From Megalobrama amblycephala (Eukaryota; Chordata; Actinopteri; Cypriniformes; Xenocyprididae): DNA of 64,000 bases. The stretch lies in contig NC_063053.1 of NCBI RefSeq assembly GCF_018812025.1, forward strand, positions 7,169,623 through 7,233,622, read 5' to 3'. The translations under genes were made by a program, and so were the position numbers. Below are positions 58,557 to 64,000 of the stretch, in pieces. The notes under the pieces were generated by a model. It saw only the letters and a program-made list of their open reading frames with translations, made no database searches and was not told the DNA's origin. How positions within the stretch are numbered: the first letter of the stretch is position 1; each line of letters opens with the position of its first letter.

Positions 58557-58953
58557 TAAGGGTTTGTTTACATGACAATGATGTACTAAAAACGGAAAAC
58601 ATTTTTTACGTACAGACAAACGATCCCTGTTCACATGGATCCGCAAAAAAACTGCTAAAAACGCTGTATTCTGCTGCCAGGCCACTAGATGGCGATGTCA
58701 CTTTGTAAAGAACCTACGCGCCTATAGACTGAACCTGCAATACAAATGCGCAAGACGTCATCGTTTTCACAAATTCGTGTTTTTGTAGTTTACACAGACA
58801 TGATAACAGTATTGTTTTCAAAAACTTGCACTTTGAAACCAGTTTTCGAAAGTTTGTGTTTTCAGGCTCCCAAACCGTGTTGTCGACGAAATGAACGACG
58901 AAAACGCATACAAAATTTTAATTTTTTTATTTGTGTCATGTAAACGGCCCCTA
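58557..58953. mobile_element. MITE, 'tttacatgacaatgatgtac' family (copy 2)
   Basis: Left 'gtttgtttacatgacaatga' and right 'tcatgtaaacggcccct' are inverted ends. Ordered identity with 45430-45737 across 'tggcgatgtcactt', 'tttttgtagtttacacaga' and 'gtttgtgttttcaggc'. Confidence 0.75.
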
Positions 58954-58974
58954 AAACCAAAGCTGTATTTATTT

Positions 58975-59165
58975 AATCAAATATATAGTAAATTGAAATA
59001 TTATTACAATTCAAAACAACTATTTTATTCTTGAATATATTTTAAGGTATTTCTGTGATGGCATAACTAAATCTTCAGCAGTCATTACTCCGGTCTTCAA
59101 TGTCACATGATCCATCAGAAATCATTCTAATATGCTTGTGAAACACTTCTTCTTATTATCAATGT
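58975..59165 (-). repeat. family R1 (reverse copy, truncated)
   Basis: 'gcagtcattactccggtctt', 'tgtcacatgatccatcagaa' and 'cttcttattatcaatgttga' are complements of R1 words near 870-960. Confidence 0.72.
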
Positions 59166-59345
59166 TGAATACAGCCAGGACTCAAACTCAGGTCACCCAA
59201 AACGCTACCGCACTCAGTGTTGTTGTCAAATTGTTGTAACCTATTGGGTTTCCAGACAAACCTTCCTGCTGCTGTGCATTTACACATTTTTCAGTTGCTT
59301 TTATCCAAAGTGAATCAAACCCATGACCTTGGATCACTAGTACTA
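59166..59345 (-). repeat. tRNA-derived SINE-like fragment
   Basis: On the minus strand, 'gagtttgagtcctggc' and 'gggtttgattcac' look like the internal B box of a tRNA-derived SINE, and 'actttggataaaagcaactg' resembles the common fish SINE/LINE 3' tail. Order and decay prevent family assignment. Confidence 0.4.
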
Positions 59346-61350
59346 CTGATACACTGAACCTCAGACTGACCTGTGTTCAGATCAGAAGAGGGTTCTTATG
59401 AAAGGACGTTGAGATGAGGTCTTGATTAGAGAATATAGGACGATACAGACAGAAAGCAAAGCAGGTGAATTATGATGAGTTCAGGCTCTTTTAAGCCCAT
59501 GAGAGTATCCTGTCTCTGAACCAAATCGCAAGGCTGCAGTCAGAGGTCAGCAAATGTGGCTCAGTTGTTAGTTTTATGAAAATTAAAATGCTAATGCCAT
59601 CCCAAATCTCAAAAGCAGTGCGAGTTGGATAGTAATCCGATTCTCCATGACAGAAATAAATAACAACATAAATCCACAGTCCAGTTTTTGCTAATACCTG
59701 AAACTGGTCAGACTTTTCTTTCAGACTTTCTATAAACATTTTATTTCCATCCACATTTCTTTCAGTATCTATATCATAGTTGCACCCAAAAGTCTAAAAT
59801 CCCTAGTAAAAATGCTTGTTTTGCAGTCTTTTCCAATTTACCTCAACAAAATGATCACATTCTCATGAGTTATTAATACCTTGCTGTTTATCATGTTTTT
59901 CTATACTCTTTATCTGCTTTTCTTGTTTTCATATCCTATAACCAAAGACATAGAATTGAAGGTTATAACTAGTAGCAGTCAGGACTCATTAAAGTTCAAA
60001 ACCCTCAGTTCACCATTAATTGAGGCCAGTCTGTGACCCCGCAGGCCGCTTCTCTCCATGTGTGGGTGCCTCATAACTCCCAGTCCATGTATTACAAGTT
60101 CAGAGGGAGTCAGTCAGCGTCTGTATTGTGGTGCGCGGCTGGTATTGTATTGTCCTGCTGTGTATCCATACGCGTGGTTCTCAGGGATGGGAAAATGATG
60201 AGACATTGAGCTGCGTCCCCGTCTGGAAGGAGGAATGATGGGGTCAGAGAGGAGGTGGAGGTGGAGGAGAGAAGTGGATTGATGCCGCTCCGTCCTCGAG
60301 TCCCTGACGCTTGGCCCTCACCATCTGCCACCCTGCAGGCTCTGTCTTTTTCTTGCTGAGCCCAGAATAGGTCAGATACACATTTACCTCATCTAACAGT
60401 ACTGTTGCCTACGGGAGCAGGTGAGGAACAGGAAGGTTAATGGGGAGAATGTTAATAGTCTTTACAGTATAGTTTGAGTACAAGTGAAAATTGTCATCAT
60501 TTACTCACCTCATAGAGAAACATTTATTTATTTGCTTAGAACTCGCAAATTCTCTACTGAAGCAAAATTTCCACTCTTTTACATATAATGAAAGCGGATG
60601 GTGACCAGTAGCTGTCAAGCTCCAAAAAGGACAGAAATGCCCCATTCAAATATACCATCTGCTATAGCAGTCCTGGTGCATTTGCAATGTGTTAACAGTA
60701 TTTGCATAAAGCAGGAAGTGTAGAACACTTAATATTCAGTACTGAAGAAAATGGACATCTGCATCTTGAATGTGTTAGAAGAACTAGGGCAGAAGGCACG
60801 ATTTTTAGTGAATAATATCCCAAATATCTTAAAATTCTTTTCATGGCATAGGAAAATATATTAAATCATATAAATTCAGAAGTGCTAGAATTTAGTTGTT
60901 TTACTTTTATATTTTTTGTCCTTTTTGGAGCCTGACTGCTTTATTGAAAAGTTTTTATTACGGAAATAATATATTTATATAGTGTGAAATGAATGTATGG
61001 TTTTCTCTGACAAATTATTGCATGGTAATTGCAATTAAATAATGTATTGTTGTTTATTTTGCCTTTGAAGTATATATATAAAGTGTACTGCCGAATGTAC
61101 TGACAAGCATTTATGATTATCTAAAATATACTTTAATGTTAAGTTTATTGAAACTTGTATTTGAATATATTTGTAATTACAGATTTGTAATGATGAAGTT
61201 GCACTTTAGTACATTAATATATTAACTTTAAATTTAATAACGAATAACACACTAGAGTTAAAATTATAATCAAGTACTTTACATGTGGTTTAGTATGTTA
61301 GTTAACACTTTAAAATAAGTGTTCTTCTGTAAAGTATGACAAAATTGCAC
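59346..61350. other. unassigned stretch
   Basis: About 2 kb without recognised repeats. The 73-codon minus frame 60110-60331 (MADGEGQASGTRGR..., rich in Ser and Thr) lies in a GC-richer patch and could be an exon fragment, but nothing in it is diagnostic. Confidence 0.35.
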
Positions 61351-61769
61351 TTAAAGGGATAGTTCACCCAAAAATGAAAATTGTGTCATCATATACACAC
61401 GCTCATGTTGTTCCAAACCTGTATGAATTTCTTTCTTATGTTGAACACAAAGGAAGATATTTTGAAGAATGTTGGTATCCAAACAGTTGTTGGACCCCAT
61501 TGACTTCCATAGTAGGAAAAATAATACTACAATACTACAACTTTTTGGATACCAACATTCTTCAAAATATCTTTTTCCCTTTGACTTCCATAGTATTATT
61601 TTTCCTACTATGGAAGACAATAGGGTCCAAAAACTGTTTGGTTACCAACATTCTTCAAAATATCTACCTTTGTGTTCAACAGAACAAAGAAACTCATACA
61701 GGTTTGGAACAACTTGAGGGTGAGTAAATGATGACTGAAATTTCATTTTTAGGTGAACTATCCCTTTAA
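61351..61769. mobile_element. TTAA-flanked foldback MITE, family P
   Basis: TTAA edges; ends 'agggatagttcacccaaaaa' and 'ttttaggtgaactatccct'. The centre repeats the 'attcttcaaaatatct' and 'gacttccatagta' segments in both orientations, so one part was duplicated or rearranged within the element. Confidence 0.85.
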
Positions 61770-62552
61770 GTCTGTCAAGGAACAGTCGTGAAGCTATACT
61801 CTCTTCCTACACTTAAGTGGCCTTTTATTTCATTAATATTGTATTATTAGCAAGTACAGCTTTTTTTGAAGTACACTACAAGTGCACATTCACTATAATC
61901 AAACACACTTTTTTTTCACAAGGGTTGAACACCATGGCACATTGTAACAGTCGCACCACAGCTCTGATGAGAGTCTGACCTCTTAAACTGTCTCCAGTCA
62001 GGTCAGGCAGATGTTCCACTGTCTGATCCTCTGTATCTTGTATCGAATGTCATTGAGTTCAGGAAGTAATCAGCACTTTTATTGTCAAGAACTAGAGACT
62101 GTTTTTCAGACGGAAATGAAAGATATATCAGCTTGAATGGTAGTACAGCAACTTGAAACCAAAGAGCTGTGCCAATTAACAGGCTTACGTTTATCTCCGA
62201 CAGGCCAGTTGAGGTCATGGCAAAATCAATGGGCCATATTGTATCAGTTTGCAGACAGTGGCTTAGTGATTAATTACTGCACAATGTGTTTATGTTTTTG
62301 TGTGGCCGATAAGGGAGAGGAGGAGCATATGAGTCAGAATGAAACATATTATTAATCCATTGTACATGAGAATGTGCTGTTCAGTGTAGGCTAGTAACTA
62401 AATAGAAGTAATGGTGCTACTAAATTTTCAGTAGCATGACAGTAGTTTTCAAAAGTCTCAATGGGGTGTGCTTAGGTCTTCTTTTTTATAGTAAAATATT
62501 TAGTTATTGCTATTCAATAATATTTTTAAGATAATTATATAACTTATAGGTA
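61770..62552. other. unassigned stretch
   Basis: About 780 bases, nothing recognised. Confidence 0.4.
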
Positions 62553-62675
62553 TACACTACTGTTTGAAAAGTTTGGGGAGTTTTTAAATTTATTTTTAAT
62601 TTTTATACTTTCTATTCATCAAAGAATCCTGAAAAAAAAAGTATCACTTTTCCCACAAAAATATTAACTGTTTTC

Positions 62676-63141
62676 TATGGAAGCTTATTTCAGCCACTGA
62701 ATAAAAAATAAAAAATGTATAATTGCCACTTTTTATCTCGCTGACTTTTTTCTCAGAATTGTGTGCTATAAACTCACAATTGCAAGTTATAAAGTCAGAA
62801 TTGTGAGATATAATCTTGCAATTCTGAGAAAAAAAAGTATTTTTAAAATAGTCACAATTGCGAGTTATAAAGTCAGAATTGCAAGATATAAACTCACATT
62901 TCTGACTTATTTTCTCAGAATTGTGAGATATAAACTCACAATGGCGAGGTATAAAAACCAATTCTGAGAAAAGAAGTCAGAATTGTGAGTTTATATCTTG
63001 CAATTCTGACTTTATAACTCGCAATTGTGACTATTTCTCGCAATTGTAAGTTTGAGATGTAAACTGTAAAAAAAGTAAGTTGTGAGATAAAAAGTCGCAA
63101 TTACCTTTTTTTTTATTTTGTGGCGGAAACAAGCTTCCATA
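62676..63141. mobile_element. TIR element with 6-bp duplication and palindromic satellite core (copy 3)
   Basis: Exact 6-bp flanks 'gttttc' (62670-62675 and 63142-63147). Ends 'tatggaagcttatttcagcc' and 'ggcggaaacaagcttccata'. The core is of 'agtcagaattgtgagatata' units and complements. The empty site is confirmed by the R1 sequence at 632-1010. Confidence 0.92.
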
Positions 63142-63227
63142 GTTTTCAACATTTAATAATAATAATTAATGTTTCTTGCACAGCAAATCAGCACATTATA
63201 ATGATTTATGAATGATCATGTGACACT

Positions 63228-63961
63228 TACGGAAGAGGATTAGGGCCAAGCAATAATAAAAAATAAAACCATCTCGAGATTAAAGTTGTTAAATTTCGAT
63301 AAAAAACTTGTTAAATTTCAAGAAAAAGGTCGAGATAAAATGTTGAGAATAAAGTCATTAAATTACGAGAAAAAACTCGTTAAATTTCAAGAAAAAGGTC
63401 GAGATAAAATGTTGAGAATAAACTCATTAAATGACGAGAAAAAAACTCGTTAAATTTCGAGAAAAAAGTCGAGATAAAATGTTGAGAATAAAGTCATTAA
63501 ATTACGAGAAAAAAGTTGTTAAATTACGAGAACAAATTCGTTAAATTATGAGAAAAATGTAGTTAAATTTCGAGAAAAAAGTCGAGATAAAATGTTGAGA
63601 ATAAACTCATTAAATTATGAGAAAAAAGTTGTTAAATTACGAAAACAAAATCGTTAAATTACGAGAGCAAATTCGTTAAAATATGAGATATATATGAAAA
63701 TATGAGAAAAAAGTCGTTAAATTACCAGAACAAATATGTTAAATTATGAGAACAAATTCATGAAATTACGAGAATTTGTCTTATCTCGACTTTTTTCTTG
63801 AAATTTAACGAATTTTTTCACGTAATTTAACGAGTTTATTCTCAACATTTTATTTCTACTTTTTTCTCGAAATTTAATGAGTTTTTTCTTGAAATTTAAC
63901 AAGTTTAATCTTGAGATGGTTTCATTTTTTTATTATTGCTTGGCCCTAATCCTCTTCCGTA
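63228..63961. mobile_element. second TIR family with 6-bp duplication and AT satellite core
   Basis: Exact 6-bp flanks 'gacact' (63222-63227 and 63962-63967). Ends 'tacggaagaggattagggcc' and its exact complement ending 'cctcttccgta'. The core repeats 'ttaaattacgagaaaaaa' and 'gtcgagataaaatgttgaga' many times on the left, complements on the right. The empty site matches R1 'gtgactctgaagact'-type sequence. Confidence 0.92.
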
Positions 63962-64000
63962 GACACTGAAGACTGAGTAATGATGCCATCACAGGAATAA

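Larger units (their letters stand above)
62553..64000 (+). repeat. family R1 copy split by two TIR elements (runs off the window)
   Basis: R1 words appear in order in three pieces: 62553-62675 ('tctattcatcaaagaatcct'), 63142-63227 ('ttttcaacatttaataata', 'gatcatgtgacact') and 63962-64000 ('gacactgaagactgagtaat'). Removing the two insertions and one copy of each 6-bp duplication gives an uninterrupted R1 order matching 632-1010. Confidence 0.85.

Noticed and set aside
61374..61727. 117-codon plus-strand frame with internal protein repeats
   Set aside because: Entirely inside a family P MITE; the protein repeats mirror the DNA repeats.
63250..63900. Regularly repeated short units resembling a CRISPR array
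   Set aside because: Units are degenerate, contiguous and AT-rich, with no constant-length unique spacers, and they lie inside a TIR element of a vertebrate genome.
1..64000. Endogenous retrovirus or other viral sequence, tRNA, rRNA or bacterial-type genes
   Set aside because: No LTR pair, retroviral gag/pol motif, complete tRNA cloverleaf, rRNA segment or operon-like run of frames was seen on either strand.

Overview
The window looks like nuclear DNA of a teleost fish, most likely a cyprinid (zebrafish/carp group). It is AT-rich, with long stretches lacking coding sequence, many microsatellites and a dense mosaic of DNA transposons and MITEs. I recognise many of these repeats as typical of cyprinid genomes; the assignment rests on repeat content because no host protein-coding exon could be identified. 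No rRNA, tRNA gene, CRISPR array, operon or bacterial-style gene is visible.

Layout. 1-11.6 kb: mostly unassigned DNA with a Tc1-like copy (3587-4680), several TTAA-flanked foldback MITEs (1343, 5852, 8296) and a decayed LINE reverse-transcriptase fragment (9360-9776, minus). 11.6-19.8 kb: nested hAT elements (11668-12890 containing 12402-12847), a TTAA element (13092-14032), a second Tc1 relic broken by several insertions (about 14885-17375), and a foldback repeat (19331-19777). 21.5-25.6 kb: a Tc1 copy carrying two large insertions. 26.4-28.2 kb: a foldback MITE carrying a TTAA-flanked insertion. 28.48-28.92 kb: a CpG-rich block ending in a good splice donor, the only candidate for a host gene start (5' untranslated exon, plus strand). 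If so, most of the rest of the window may be its first intron. 30.6-37.6 kb: a foldback MITE, a short 74-nt hairpin, a TIR element and unassigned DNA. 39.36-41.81 kb: a hAT-like element with 8-bp target duplication, containing a 1136-bp near-complete palindrome with its own 8-bp duplication. 42-45 kb and 62.5-64 kb: members of two TIR families whose insides are AT-rich palindromic satellite, all with 6-bp duplications. 47-51 kb: mariner and hAT remnants and a third Tc1 copy. 53.9-58.9 kb: foldback MITEs and a hAT-like element inside a TTAA element.

The three main Tc1 copies share a DD34E transposase, but all are defective: two carry the same nonsense codon, and the third is split by an insertion. 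There is no sign of genes cooperating in a system. The strongest observations are structural: about a dozen insertion boundaries can be fixed to the base from target-site duplications, and two AT-rich foldback families share TAY termini and 6-bp duplications.
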